Source: Bacillota bacterium (lineage in GTDB: Bacteria > Bacillota > Clostridia > Peptostreptococcales > Anaerovoracaceae). From it: a stretch of 31,421 nucleotides of DNA. The first letter of the stretch is position 1. Each line of letters begins with the position of its first letter. The notes beneath the pieces were generated by a model that saw nothing but the letters and a program-made list of their open reading frames with translations, made no database searches and was not told the DNA's origin. Shown here one piece after another: positions 16,450 through 25,645 of the stretch. The stretch spans positions 1 through 31,421 of the forward strand of contig JAHZHA010000014.1 of assembly GCA_019420525.1 (NCBI GenBank). The letters run 5' to 3'. The translations under genes and the position numbers were made by a program.

Positions 16450-17337
16450 TTATTTCTGCGGCGATTCCCACACATCCCTCGCATCGTCTGACATCTCTCT
16501 GCTTCCTGCCGCCGCTGGCAGTTCCCGCTGATTAATCCCTGATGCCAGCGAAGCAACTGTCACGTCTGCTGCACCTGCCGATTTCAGCTTCTCGCTGCAG
16601 CGTTCTGCTGTCGTCCCCGTGGTGTAAATATCGTCGATGAGAAATACTCTTTTACCGGGCAGAATTCTGCGGCCGGCATCGCTGACTTCAAAGGCTCCGT
16701 CCAGATTCCGCTTCCGTTCCCGCAGGCCCAGTTTATTCATGGGCGCCGTAGGACGTATCCGGAAAAGACAATCGGTACGGCAGGGTATCCCGGTTCGTTG
16801 GCTGAGATATCTTCCGAGAAGAGCCGCCTGATTATATCCTCTTTCGCGTTCTTTTGCCGCATACATTGGAACAGGAATAATTATATCAAATTCCAGCCCT
16901 TCAGCCATGATTTTGTCGAAAATTATTTCGGATAATTTTCGGGCGAGGTAACTCTTTCCTCTGTATTTAAAATCGCGGATCATCTTCCGTTCGGTCTCCC
17001 GGTACTGCATGCAGGTGACACCCCGGTCAAAGCTTCTCTTTCGGTTTATGCACTCCCCGCACAGATCTGCAGGATACCAGTCCTCCAGCAGCTTGCCGCA
17101 GCTTCTGCACAGCCGTCCGTTGGCCCAGGCGATCTCCTGAAGGCACCGGGAACACAGAGAATACAGTCTGCCCCGTGGAATCGGTTTTCCGCAGGCGATA
17201 CAGTAGATATCAGGAGGAAATATGATATCTGCCAGCTTTTCCGCTGCAGCTTCTATCCGCTTCCATCTTCTGTCAGTCGGAAATTTTTTGCCGAACTGCT
17301 CGGTCTTCAGCGGCGGGTGTCTTTCGTTTTCTTTCAT
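16450..17337 (-). CDS. comFC: ComFC-like phosphoribosyltransferase with zinc ribbon
   Basis: This 295-residue protein has a double zinc-ribbon at about residues 45-95 (CIACGKPIP, CSRC, CRSCGK, CGEC). It also has a PRTase domain ending with the PRPP loop VFLIDDIYTTGTT near residue 235. ComFC homologues take part in natural transformation; the enzymatic substrate is not known. The ATG at 17337 is used here. The nearest AGGAG is about 16 nt away, farther than usual, and an in-frame TTG at 17373 overlaps the recD2 stop region, so the true start is uncertain. It is the last protein gene of the yhaM-recD2-comFC operon, with 6S RNA directly downstream. Confidence 0.88.
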   Translation of the reverse strand: MKENERHPPLKTEQFGKKFPTDRRWKRIEAAAEKLADIIFPPDIYCIACGKPIPRGRLYSLCSRCLQEIAWANGRLCRSCGKLLEDWYPADLCGECINRKRSFDRGVTCMQYRETERKMIRDFKYRGKSYLARKLSEIIFDKIMAEGLEFDIIIPVPMYAAKERERGYNQAALLGRYLSQRTGIPCRTDCLFRIRPTAPMNKLGLRERKRNLDGAFEVSDAGRRILPGKRVFLIDDIYTTGTTAERCSEKLKSAGAADVTVASLASGINQRELPAAAGSREMSDDARDVWESPQK

Positions 17338-17359
17338 AATTCTGCAGCGTTCTCTCCTC

Positions 17360-19585
17360 TCAGAGATTTTCAAGAATCAGAAATTTTCTCAGTTTTTCTG
17401 CAAGCCCTGAGTAACGGCCATCGATGCGGTTATTGTCCACCATGGCGCGCATCATCCGCTCGTCGCCTACCAGGACGACAGCCTTTTTCCCTCTCGTAAC
17501 GCCGGTATACAGCAGATTGCGATTGGCCAGCATCATCGGAAAATGAGCCATCGGCATGACGACCACGGGAAACTCGCTTCCCTGGCTTTTGTGTACCGTC
17601 ATGGCATAAGCCAGTTCCAGTTCATCCGTCTGACGGAATTCATATTCCACTAATTTAACTTCATCGAATACGACCGATATTTTGCCCTCTTCACTGTCGA
17701 TGCCGGAAATAAAACCGATGTCTCCGTTATATATTCCTTCTCCATCCAGGAAATTGTCAGTTCGCTTCCATTCCAGACGGTAATTGTTTTTAATCTGCAT
17801 CACCTTATCGCCTACACGGAAAATCCTGTTCTGCAGCTCTTTTTCTGCCTTTTCAGGAGAAGGTGGATTCAGTACGGCCTGGAGTTCTCTGTTCAGATTA
17901 AAAATGCCGAGGTTTCCTTTTCTCACCGGAGTGAGAACCTGAATATCCCGGACACGGTCACAGCTGCTGTAATATGCGGGAAGCCTCCTGCTGCAAAGTT
18001 CGCTGATAGTGCTGACGACAGCCGCTTCACTGTTTCTGCGCAGCATGAAAAAATCGGTATCCGGATCGTTACAGTACGGATACTCTCCCCGGTTGATCCT
18101 GTGGGCATTGACGACGATCATGCTCTCTCCTGCCTGACGGAAGATCTCGGTCAGACGTACTGTATGTATGATCTCACTGGCTATGATATCGCGCAGAACG
18201 CTGCCTGCGCCCACAGGCGGCAGCTGATCGGCGTCTCCTACCAGAATGAGCCGCGTGCCGCTGACGACAGCCTCCGTCAGAGCATCCATCAGGAGTATAT
18301 CAACCATCGACATCTCATCAATGATGATCACATCTTCTTCCAGAGGATCTTCTTCATTTTTTCCGAAATTCATGCTGTCGCTCTCTTCAGAATAGTAGTA
18401 TTCTAACAGCCGATGAATCGTAACGGCAGTCCTTCCGGAAGTCTCCGAAATTCTCTTTGCCGCCCGGCCGGTGGGCGCAGCGATAGCCACACTGAATCCA
18501 CACGTTTCAAATACATCGAGTATCGTATTGATAATCGTCGTCTTTCCCGTTCCCGGTCCTCCGGTGATGACACAGACTCCGTTTTCCGCGCAGCTCTTCA
18601 CTGCCTCATACTGATTTTCCGACAGCTGTATTCCCGTAGAATTTTCCGACATCCGGATCAGTCCGTCGACGTCTTTTTTTACGGGCCTGACTTCAGCCTG
18701 ATGAAAAGCGAACAGGCGGCGAGCCACGTTATTTTCCGCCTCATAATAAGCGGTAAGATAGACGGATCTGCTTCCGGAGCTCTCATCTATGCGCACATAA
18801 CCGTCGACAGTCAGCTGTTCCGTCATATCCTGGATATCCGAAACCGGGACGGAAAGCATCTGAGCCGCTTCCTCGCAGAATTTCCCGAAAGGAACGTAAG
18901 TATGACCTCCTGAAGCATAACGCCCCAGCAGATAGCGGATACCGCTGGTGAGCCGGTATTCGCTGTCCCTTTCGATGCCGAGCTTTTCCGCTATCTCGTC
19001 CGCCTGTCGGAAGCCGATGCCGCGGATTTCGGTTATCAGCCGGTAGGGGTTTTCCGTCACAGCCCGCACGGTATCTGCTCCGTAGATTTTATACATCCTC
19101 ATGGCATAAGATGCGTTTATACCGTATCCCGCAAAAAATAAAGAAACTTCCGCGAACTCTCTGTGGGCCCGGTAGCCTTCGATGATTCCTTTCGCTTTAG
19201 CTTCCCCGATGCCCTCCACTTCGGTCAACCGCTGAGGCTCCTTTTCTATGATATTCAGCGTATCCTTTCCGAATTTTTTTACGATGGCTTCCGCCATCTT
19301 GGGTCCGATCCCGCGAATAACGCCGGAAGCCAGAAATTCTCTGATGCCGGCTTCATTTTCCGGAACTTCTTCCGTACAGTCGAAAAAAGAGAACTGTTCA
19401 CCGTACGACGGATGTGTCTTCCATTCACCGCGGAAAAGAAATGTCATTCCGGATTTCGCCGTAGGTATGTTTCCTACAGCGATAAACTGTTCCATCTCCT
19501 CATCGTTCTCGATGACAGCCACGGTATAATAGTTTTCTTCGTTGCGGAATATGATCTCCGCCAGTCTCCCGCGCTTTTCCAGCAT
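17360..19585 (-). CDS. recD2: ATP-dependent RecD2-type DNA helicase
   Basis: This 741-residue superfamily 1B 5'-3' helicase acts outside RecBCD, in repair and replication-fork maintenance. The N-terminal OB-like region is followed by helix-hairpin-helix motifs (GVIRGIGPKMAEAIVKKFG near residues 88-106, then EVEGIGEAKAKGI). The motor core has Walker A (ITGGPGTGKTT, near residue 342), Walker B (VIIIDEMSMVD), and the motif VI region AYAMTVHKSQGSEFP with TGVTRGKK near the end. The length is normal for RecD2. GGAGG lies 9 nt before the ATG. It is downstream of yhaM by 45 nt. Confidence 0.96.
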   Translation of the reverse strand: MLEKRGRLAEIIFRNEENYYTVAVIENDEEMEQFIAVGNIPTAKSGMTFLFRGEWKTHPSYGEQFSFFDCTEEVPENEAGIREFLASGVIRGIGPKMAEAIVKKFGKDTLNIIEKEPQRLTEVEGIGEAKAKGIIEGYRAHREFAEVSLFFAGYGINASYAMRMYKIYGADTVRAVTENPYRLITEIRGIGFRQADEIAEKLGIERDSEYRLTSGIRYLLGRYASGGHTYVPFGKFCEEAAQMLSVPVSDIQDMTEQLTVDGYVRIDESSGSRSVYLTAYYEAENNVARRLFAFHQAEVRPVKKDVDGLIRMSENSTGIQLSENQYEAVKSCAENGVCVITGGPGTGKTTIINTILDVFETCGFSVAIAAPTGRAAKRISETSGRTAVTIHRLLEYYYSEESDSMNFGKNEEDPLEEDVIIIDEMSMVDILLMDALTEAVVSGTRLILVGDADQLPPVGAGSVLRDIIASEIIHTVRLTEIFRQAGESMIVVNAHRINRGEYPYCNDPDTDFFMLRRNSEAAVVSTISELCSRRLPAYYSSCDRVRDIQVLTPVRKGNLGIFNLNRELQAVLNPPSPEKAEKELQNRIFRVGDKVMQIKNNYRLEWKRTDNFLDGEGIYNGDIGFISGIDSEEGKISVVFDEVKLVEYEFRQTDELELAYAMTVHKSQGSEFPVVVMPMAHFPMMLANRNLLYTGVTRGKKAVVLVGDERMMRAMVDNNRIDGRYSGLAEKLRKFLILENL

Positions 19586-19630
19586 GAACGCTGACCTCCG
19601 TTTCCCTTTATTCCTTTCTCCGTCTGCCGC

Positions 19631-20596
19631 TTATCTGCGGAATGTTGGCTTATACACACGCCTGTTTTCCAGGGTCCAGACTTTTTCTGAAAATTCGCCC
19701 GGAGGTACAGACGCGACGGCTTCTTCCATGTCGAAAAGCCGCGCATCGAAAATATCCAGATAGTGAAGAAGCTCCGCTTCCGGAAACATCGGGCGCTTCG
19801 GGCTGCCGAACTCGGGTTCATAATGGTGTGTCAGAATCATGTGCTCCAGCATGACGGCCTTTTCTTCGTCGAGCTCCAGTTCCTCTGCCAGCCGGTCGAT
19901 CATCTTGACTCCCTGGGCGATATGTCCCAGCATCTGACCTTCAAAGGAGTATCCCGGAGAAATTCCCCACCGGTTCGATAAAATCTCGTTGATCTTCTCC
20001 ATATCGTGAATCACGACGCCTGTGACCACCCAGTCCGGGTCGAGGTTTTTATATACTTCGCATGCCTTTTTCCCCATGGCCAGCATACGCTTCATATGAA
20101 ACAGAAGGCCCGACATCAGCGCATGATGATTTTTCGATGCCGCCGGATAATACATCAGCTTTTCCCGGTTGCGTTCCATGAGCACGGTACAGACCGTCTT
20201 CAGCTGAGGATCGCGTATCTGAGCGACTTCACTCATGATGTAATCATACATATCGCTGCCTTTTTCCGGCGCTGTGCGTATGAATTCTTCGATATCGAAA
20301 TCATCTGTCTCCGAAGCCTGACGGAACTTCGACACTTTCAGCTGCTGCTTGCCCTGCCATTCCGTCACGGACGCCCGGACTTTGATGACCGCATTTTCCC
20401 CGTAGCTCTCCAGTTCCGCGATTTCCGCTTCGGAGGCATCCCATTTTTTTGCGCTGACATCTCCCGTTTTGTCGCCGAGAATCATATCGATATATTTTTT
20501 CTGATTAGATCCTACGCGCACCGCCATGGATTTCATCAGAAAAAAATCATCAAAATCACTGCCGGTTACGAGACTGTCCACGTAATTTTTTTTCAA
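19631..20596 (-). CDS. yhaM: YhaM/Cbf1-type 3'-5' exoribonuclease (OB fold plus HD domain)
   Basis: This 321-residue protein has an N-terminal OB-fold nucleic-acid-binding domain (residues about 10-95, with WQGKQQLKVSKFR) and a C-terminal HD phosphohydrolase domain. Metal ligands are in HHALMSGLLFHM, VVIHDMEKI and MILTHHYEPEFGSP. This is the YhaM architecture, which degrades RNA and single-stranded DNA from the 3' end. The start is TTG at 20596, after GAGGTGAG; the nearby ATG is out of frame and stops after one codon. It is the first gene of the operon with recD2 and comFC, divergent from nadE. Confidence 0.92.
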   Translation of the reverse strand: MKKNYVDSLVTGSDFDDFFLMKSMAVRVGSNQKKYIDMILGDKTGDVSAKKWDASEAEIAELESYGENAVIKVRASVTEWQGKQQLKVSKFRQASETDDFDIEEFIRTAPEKGSDMYDYIMSEVAQIRDPQLKTVCTVLMERNREKLMYYPAASKNHHALMSGLLFHMKRMLAMGKKACEVYKNLDPDWVVTGVVIHDMEKINEILSNRWGISPGYSFEGQMLGHIAQGVKMIDRLAEELELDEEKAVMLEHMILTHHYEPEFGSPKRPMFPEAELLHYLDIFDARLFDMEEAVASVPPGEFSEKVWTLENRRVYKPTFRR

Positions 20597-20630
20597 TTCA
20601 TCTCACCTCTTCCGAATTGTTCTCGAATCT

Positions 20631-20659
20631 ATTTTACCATATTTTTACAATTATTTCAA
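20631..20659 (-). promoter_or_regulatory. Promoter of the yhaM-recD2-comFC operon
   Basis: The -35 TTGAAA (20654-20659), 17-bp spacer and -10 TAAAAT (20631-20636) lie on the minus strand. The predicted leader is only about 28 nt. Confidence 0.75.
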
Positions 20660-20717
20660 TGAAATCGCGAAACCGGGAAAACCGAAACATGTTTTTTCCC
20701 AATCTTCCGATTAACGA

Positions 20718-20746
20718 TTTTTATTTTTCATCTAACAGTATATAAT
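20718..20746 (+). promoter_or_regulatory. Putative nadE promoter
   Basis: A perfect -10 TATAAT lies at 20741-20746. The position 17 bp upstream (20718-20723) has only a T-rich, poorly matching -35. It is placed 54 nt before the nadE start codon and divergently from the yhaM promoter. The weak -35 suggests either an activator or a weak promoter. Confidence 0.5.
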
Positions 20747-20800
20747 AAACTGATGTCGGTTTAAAATCCACTATATTTGAAAACATAAGGAGAAAAGCAC

Positions 20801-22780
20801 ATGAGCAAATCAGATTTCATCCGAGCCGCGGCCGTTTCCCCGGCTCTGAAAGTTGCAAATACTTCTTACAATACAGAACAGATCATCGACTGCGCACGGA
20901 GAGCCGCCGACAGCGGAGCTGCCGTGATTCTCTTTCCTGAACTGGCGATTTCCGCCTGCACCTGCGGAGATCTCTTCTGCCAGCAGCATCTTTACGAAGG
21001 GAACCTGGAAGGACTTTCCAGCATCATCGAAGCCTCCGCCTCTCTGGATGCGGTCCTTATCACGGGCTTTTATCTGCGGCTCAGCGACCGCCTCTTCAAC
21101 TGTGCCGCTGTCATTCAGCACGGAAAACTCCTGGGCATCGTTCCGAAAATGATGACGGACAGAGGCGGCAGCTCCCCGGAGAGCAGATGGTTTACCCCGG
21201 GGCTCCGGACTTCTTCGGAAATCCGCTCTGTCCGGCTCTTCGGAAAAGACGTGCCTTTCGGCAGACTCATCTTTTCAGATGAAGAAACAGGAATCACTTT
21301 CGGTGTGGAGATCGGACGGGAAGCCGGATTTCCCCTGTCTCCGGGAGCACAGCTCTGCCTTGCCGGCGCACAGATCGTCTTCCATCCCTGTGCAGAACCG
21401 GAAACCGCGGGAGCTTCAGATGCACGCTGCAGACTGGCGTCGCATATCAGCCAGATCTGTCGCTCAGGTTTTGTCTCAGCTTCCTGCGGCGCAGGCGAAT
21501 CCACTACAGATGCCGTCTACAGCGGACAATGTATCATCGCGGAAAACGGATCCATTCTCGCAGAAAGCGAAAGTCTGACGCGGGATTCCCGTATGATCTT
21601 CAGCGAAATTGATATTCAGAATATCCGTTTCGAACGCGCCCGCAATCCGCTTCCCGAAGAATACACCGGTTCCGGCGGCTTCGTACGGATCAGTACCGAT
21701 CCGCTGCGCACCATAGACATGAAAAAAGACACGCTATTCCGCAGATATCCTGAAAATCCGTTTCTCCCGTCAGATCCGGCAGCAGCGGAAAAATACTGCG
21801 AGGAGATCTTCCGCATCCAGACTTCAGCTCTCGCAAAGCGGCTGGAGCACGCTCACGCAAAGACGGCTGTCGTCGGCATTTCCGGCGGTCTCGACTCGAC
21901 TCTCGCTCTTTTAGTGTGCGCGGAGACTTTCCGGATGCTCGGCCGCAGTGCAAAAGGCATCATCGCTGTCACGATGCCGGGCTTCGGCACTACAGATCAC
22001 ACATATAACAATGCACTGTCGATTATGAAGCTTCTGGGCACCGACGTGAGAGAAATCTCTATCGCTGATGCCGTAACGGATCATTTTAAGGCTATCGGCC
22101 ACGACATCTCCGTTCACGACGTAACTTACGAAAATTCTCAGGCTCGCGAACGTACGCAGATTCTCATGGACATCGCCAACGAATCGGGCGGAATGGTCAT
22201 CGGTACAGGCGACCTCTCGGAAGCCGCTCTGGGCTGGTGTACTTACAACGGCGACCATATGGCAATGTATAATGTCAACGCCAGTGTGACAAAAACTCTC
22301 GTAAAAGGAGTCGTAGCCTGGGTAGCCGACCACAAAGCATCCGACAGGCAGGAAGACGCGGATTTCAGTTCCGATAACGCCGCGCTGCGCAGAGCTCTTC
22401 ACGATATCATCGATACGCCGATTTCTCCGGAACTCCTGCCGCCTGACAAAGACGGAAAAATCGTCCAGAAGACGGAAGAACGCGTGGGACCGTACATTCT
22501 GCACGAATTTTTCCTGTATCATACGCTGTCCCGCGGCACATCTCCGGAAAAGCTTCTCTTCCTGGCCGAACAGACTTTCTCAGGAAAATTCGACCGTCCA
22601 TATATCAGAAAGTGGATGAGAGAGTTTTACCGCAGATTTTTCCAGCAGCAGTACAAGAGAAGCTGTTCGCCTGACGGTCCGAAAACGGGAATTTTATCGC
22701 TGTCTCCTCGCGGAGGCCTGACTATGCCCAGTGATGCAGATGTCTCTTCCTGGCTCACCGAAACAGACCATCTGGAATAG
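20801..22780 (+). CDS. nadE: NAD+ synthase, glutamine-dependent type, with altered glutaminase site
   Basis: This 659-residue protein has the two-domain layout of glutamine-dependent NadE. An N-terminal carbon-nitrogen hydrolase domain (about 1-280) should release ammonia from glutamine. A C-terminal ATP-pyrophosphatase domain (about 330-640, with GISGGLDSTLALLV) amidates deamido-NAD. The glutaminase triad is normally Glu-Lys-Cys. Glu47 (LFPELA) and Lys116 (IVPKMM) are present, but the expected cysteine in VEICEDLW is replaced: the sequence is VEIGREAG, with Gly172. The synthetase domain looks intact (GTGDLSEAALGW, NVNASVTKTLVKG). The enzyme may therefore depend on free ammonia or another donor. 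AAGGAG lies 8 nt before the ATG. Confidence 0.95.
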   Translation: MSKSDFIRAAAVSPALKVANTSYNTEQIIDCARRAADSGAAVILFPELAISACTCGDLFCQQHLYEGNLEGLSSIIEASASLDAVLITGFYLRLSDRLFNCAAVIQHGKLLGIVPKMMTDRGGSSPESRWFTPGLRTSSEIRSVRLFGKDVPFGRLIFSDEETGITFGVEIGREAGFPLSPGAQLCLAGAQIVFHPCAEPETAGASDARCRLASHISQICRSGFVSASCGAGESTTDAVYSGQCIIAENGSILAESESLTRDSRMIFSEIDIQNIRFERARNPLPEEYTGSGGFVRISTDPLRTIDMKKDTLFRRYPENPFLPSDPAAAEKYCEEIFRIQTSALAKRLEHAHAKTAVVGISGGLDSTLALLVCAETFRMLGRSAKGIIAVTMPGFGTTDHTYNNALSIMKLLGTDVREISIADAVTDHFKAIGHDISVHDVTYENSQARERTQILMDIANESGGMVIGTGDLSEAALGWCTYNGDHMAMYNVNASVTKTLVKGVVAWVADHKASDRQEDADFSSDNAALRRALHDIIDTPISPELLPPDKDGKIVQKTEERVGPYILHEFFLYHTLSRGTSPEKLLFLAEQTFSGKFDRPYIRKWMREFYRRFFQQQYKRSCSPDGPKTGILSLSPRGGLTMPSDADVSSWLTETDHLE

Positions 22781-22810
22781 ATCGCTATACTTCAGAGACA
22801 AAAAATAAAG

Positions 22811-22840
22811 AAACCGGCCGCAATCGGCCGGTTTTGTTTT
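22811..22840. terminator. Bidirectional terminator between nadE and argD
   Basis: A perfect 9-bp GC-rich stem with a CAAT loop (22812-22820 with 22825-22833) is followed by a T-run on the plus strand. On the minus strand it is followed by a T-rich stretch as well. It sits between convergent nadE (ends 22780) and argD (ends 22872) and can serve both. Confidence 0.93.
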
Positions 22841-22871
22841 GAAAAGAATCCGAAGAACAGTCCTCTGCCTT

Positions 22872-24065
22872 TTACTTGCCGGATTCCGGAGAATCCTGAA
22901 GTGTTTTCAGTGCCGCTTCAAACCGGCGGATCCCTTCGTCGATCTCCGCTTCTGTGACATTGAGCGGCGGCAGGAAACGAACCACTTCATGGCCTGCAGC
23001 AGCGAGAAGAAGTTTCTGATGCACCGCTTCTCCGATAACAGCACTCTTAAATCCTTCTCTCATTTTTACGCCCGTCAGAAGTCCTACGCCACGTATCTCT
23101 TCGATGATATCGTACTTTTCTTTCAGTTCACCGAGCTTAGTGAAAAGATACTGGCTCATTTCCTCTACATGTGAAAGCAGATCTTCATCGACCAGCACCT
23201 TCATAACAGCATTGCCGCAGGCACATGCCAGAGGATTTCCTCCAAAGGTGCATCCGTGATCTCCGGGAACGAAGAATTCTGCCGCCTTTTCCGAAGCGAG
23301 AACGGCTCCGATAGGAAATCCGCCGCCCAGGGCTTTGGCCGCGGTACAGATATCCGGTGTGACGCACAGTTTCTGGAATGTGAAAAGCCTGCCGGAACGT
23401 CCCATTCCGCACTGCACTTCGTCAAAGATCAGCAGAGCATCATACCGGTCACACAGCTGTCTCGCTTTTTCCAGAAAACTCTTCTCTGCCGGAATGATAC
23501 CGCTTTCCCCCTGTACCGGTTCGAGGATCACGCCGCAGACATCTTCGTCCATGACAGCCTCCAGAGACGATATGTCATTGAAATCAGCCTCATATATTTC
23601 TCCCAGAAGAGGACGAAAATCTTTTCTGTATTTCTCCTGTCCGGTGACGGAAAGAGCGCCGAGACTTCTGCCGTGAAACGATTCTTTCATACAGATGATT
23701 TTCGATTTGCTCACCCCGCCTTTCGCTTTTCCGTATTTGCGGGCGATCTTCAGCGCTGTCTCATTTGCCTCCGTTCCGCTGTTATTGAAAAAGACCCGGT
23801 CCATTCCGGTAGCTGCACACAGACGGTCCGCCAGTTCAATCATAGGAGGATTCCAGTAGAGATTCGAAATATGAATGAGCTTCTGTGATTGTTCCCGGAT
23901 AGCTTCCACGATCTGAGGCGCGGCATGTCCCAGACAGTTGACAGCGATTCCGGATACGAAATCGAGGTATTCTTCACCGTTCACATCGGTCACCCAGGGA
24001 CCGCGTCCTTCCGTAAAATTGAGATCAAACCGGCTGTATGTATTCATTACGTGATTTTCGGTCAT
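22872..24065 (-). CDS. argD: Acetylornithine aminotransferase
   Basis: This 397-residue class III PLP-dependent aminotransferase converts N-acetylglutamate semialdehyde and glutamate to N-acetylornithine in arginine biosynthesis. It shows the substrate loop FVSGIAVNCLGHAAP, the phosphate-binding NSGTEANETALKIARK, the PLP-contacting FDEVQCGMGRSG and the Schiff-base lysine in AAKALGGGFPIGA. The length is standard. AAGGAA lies upstream of the ATG at 24065. No other arg gene is adjacent. The promoter has ARG-box-like repeats. Related class III aminotransferases (ornithine, succinylornithine, GABA) are the alternatives. Confidence 0.92.
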   Translation of the reverse strand: MTENHVMNTYSRFDLNFTEGRGPWVTDVNGEEYLDFVSGIAVNCLGHAAPQIVEAIREQSQKLIHISNLYWNPPMIELADRLCAATGMDRVFFNNSGTEANETALKIARKYGKAKGGVSKSKIICMKESFHGRSLGALSVTGQEKYRKDFRPLLGEIYEADFNDISSLEAVMDEDVCGVILEPVQGESGIIPAEKSFLEKARQLCDRYDALLIFDEVQCGMGRSGRLFTFQKLCVTPDICTAAKALGGGFPIGAVLASEKAAEFFVPGDHGCTFGGNPLACACGNAVMKVLVDEDLLSHVEEMSQYLFTKLGELKEKYDIIEEIRGVGLLTGVKMREGFKSAVIGEAVHQKLLLAAAGHEVVRFLPPLNVTEAEIDEGIRRFEAALKTLQDSPESGK

Positions 24066-24183
24066 TTTATCTTTCCTTTCTCTTCCCGCCTCTTCCGCCG
24101 CACGCTGTGTACTGAAGCTGTTCTGTGACGGAGCGGATTTTCTGCGATATATTTTCCGCTGAATCGGAATATTTATGCGTATA

Positions 24184-24212
24184 ATTATACATTCATATTA
24201 ATATTTATTCAA
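24184..24212 (-). promoter_or_regulatory. argD promoter with ARG-box-like repeats
   Basis: The -35 is TTGAAT (24207-24212), the spacer is 17 bp and the -10 is a perfect TATAAT (24184-24189). The -10 sits in a 12-bp palindrome, GTATAATTATAC. The 9-mer ATAAATATT occurs twice, 32 bp apart (about three helical turns), flanking the -10 and overlapping the -35; the flanks resemble ArgR half-sites (TGAATAAATATT). ArgR control is inference. The remaining part of the 24066-24303 gap is AT-rich or pyrimidine-rich and has no gene. Confidence 0.7.
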
Positions 24213-24303
24213 TCTATCTTTCCAAAAAAACAAAAATCTCCCTGTCTGTCCGTTTTCCCCGCATATTCCGCCGCCATCTTCCGCTTCTGCCGCCGAATGC
24301 ATT

Positions 24304-24350
24304 GAAAAACGAGGGTTCCTGGAAGTCGTCACCGACTTCCAGGCTGCCCC
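24304..24350 (-). terminator. Terminator of the trxA-murI operon
   Basis: A perfect 11-bp stem with a 4-nt loop (24318-24328 with 24333-24343) is extended by G-rich/C-rich flanks. It is followed on the minus strand by TTTTT (24305-24309). It lies about 60 nt past the murI stop codon. Confidence 0.8.
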
Positions 24351-24411
24351 CGTCTCAGATGCTCTCATGCGTACCGCCTCCGTCTTGCTCCAGATGCGAG
24401 TCTCCTTTCCG

Positions 24412-25188
24412 TCAGACGACCAGAAGTTTTTTTGTCAGAGCCACCATCTCCGGCCCTTTTGAGTTTATGATCTCGATTTTCAGAGAATTATCGGCGTCCG
24501 CCAGCAGATCTTTTTCCGCCAGCCGGCGTCTGATTTCACGGGCCACCCCTTCGCTTCCGTCATACAGAACGGCCTGCGGTCCTGCAGCTTTCTGGATCAG
24601 TTCCGCGATAAAAGGATAATGCGTACAGCCCAGAACCACAGCGTCCGCAGGTCTGCCTCCCAGCCGGGCAAATTTTTCTTTCAGATATTCTTTCAGTTCA
24701 GGCGAATCCATCCTGTCCTTTTCCACAAAATCCACGATACTCGGACATGGCATGGAAATGATCTCCGCTCTGTCACGGAAACAGTCCATGAGTTTTTCAA
24801 ATTTCGGCCGCCGCAGTGTAATAGGAGTCGCCATAACGACGATTTTTCCGCCTTCATGATTTTCGGCTGCGGGTTTAATAGCCGGTTCAATTCCCACGAT
24901 GGGAAGCTGCGGATAACGGCTCCGGAGTTTTCTCACCGCCACAGAGGTTGCCGTATTGCATGCAACTACGATTCCTTTCGCTCCCTGCGACAGGAGATAC
25001 TCGAAAATATTCTCTGTCAGCTGAAAGACTTCCTCGTCTGGCCGTTCTCCGTACGGAGCATTCGCAGAATCTCCGTAATAGATGTAATTTTCGTTGGGCA
25101 TGAGAGAAACCATCTTTCTCAGCACGCTGATTCCGCCTACGCCGGAATCGAAGACTCCGACCGGCGCGTTTTTGTCAGAATGATGCAT
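24412..25188 (-). CDS. murI: Glutamate racemase
   Basis: This 258-residue enzyme makes D-glutamate for peptidoglycan. The two catalytic cysteines are present, in VACNTATSVAV (near residue 77) and VLGCTHYPFI (near residue 188). The N-terminal FDSGVGGISVLRKM and the YYGDSANAPYG loop are diagnostic. GGAGG lies about 8 nt before the ATG. It is the last gene of the operon with trxA, the thioesterase and the VOC protein, 36 nt after the VOC gene. Confidence 0.97.
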   Translation of the reverse strand: MHHSDKNAPVGVFDSGVGGISVLRKMVSLMPNENYIYYGDSANAPYGERPDEEVFQLTENIFEYLLSQGAKGIVVACNTATSVAVRKLRSRYPQLPIVGIEPAIKPAAENHEGGKIVVMATPITLRRPKFEKLMDCFRDRAEIISMPCPSIVDFVEKDRMDSPELKEYLKEKFARLGGRPADAVVLGCTHYPFIAELIQKAAGPQAVLYDGSEGVAREIRRRLAEKDLLADADNSLKIEIINSKGPEMVALTKKLLVV

Positions 25189-25224
25189 TTTCAGTTCCTC
25201 CGCCTCGTTTTTTCATTTCTGTTT

Positions 25225-25590
25225 TTACGCCGTTCTTTCCGGTACGATTTCAATCCAGTATCCGTCCGGATCGGTGATAAAATAAATTCCCGCTTCGTCA
25301 TTTTCAAACTCGATAATCCCCATATCCTTGTGTTTTGCGTGAAATTCATCATACCGGTCTGTCACAAAAGCCAGATGAAATTCACATTCTCCCAGATCAT
25401 AAGGCTCCGTTCTCCCGTGAAGCTGTGTCAGTTCGAGAATGAAATCAGACGTATCGTTCCCCACAAAGACGATCTTTGCGTTGGATAATTCTTTTTCCCG
25501 TACCGGCTTTAGTCCCAGCGCATCATCGTAAAACCGGAGACTTTTTTCGAGATCCAGAACATTAAAATTAAAATGAGCAAATCGGATCAT
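25225..25590 (-). CDS. VOC family protein, lactoylglutathione lyase-like
   Basis: This 121-residue protein has two beta-alpha-beta-beta-beta modules of the glyoxalase/VOC fold. The metal ligand positions of glyoxalase I look filled: His5 (AHFNFNV), Glu in FILELTQLHG, His in CEFHLAFVTD and Glu in YWIEIVPE. It may detoxify methylglyoxal adducts or act on another substrate; Clostridia often lack glutathione, so the true substrate is open. The ATG at 25590 has GGGA upstream. An in-frame extension to 25674 would overlap the thioesterase gene and is rejected. Confidence 0.85.
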   Translation of the reverse strand: MIRFAHFNFNVLDLEKSLRFYDDALGLKPVREKELSNAKIVFVGNDTSDFILELTQLHGRTEPYDLGECEFHLAFVTDRYDEFHAKHKDMGIIEFENDEAGIYFITDPDGYWIEIVPERTA

Positions 25591-25645
25591 GTTTATTCCC
25601 TTTCTTTTCTCAGAAAAAGCAGCCCCCAACAGCTGCATACCGATC

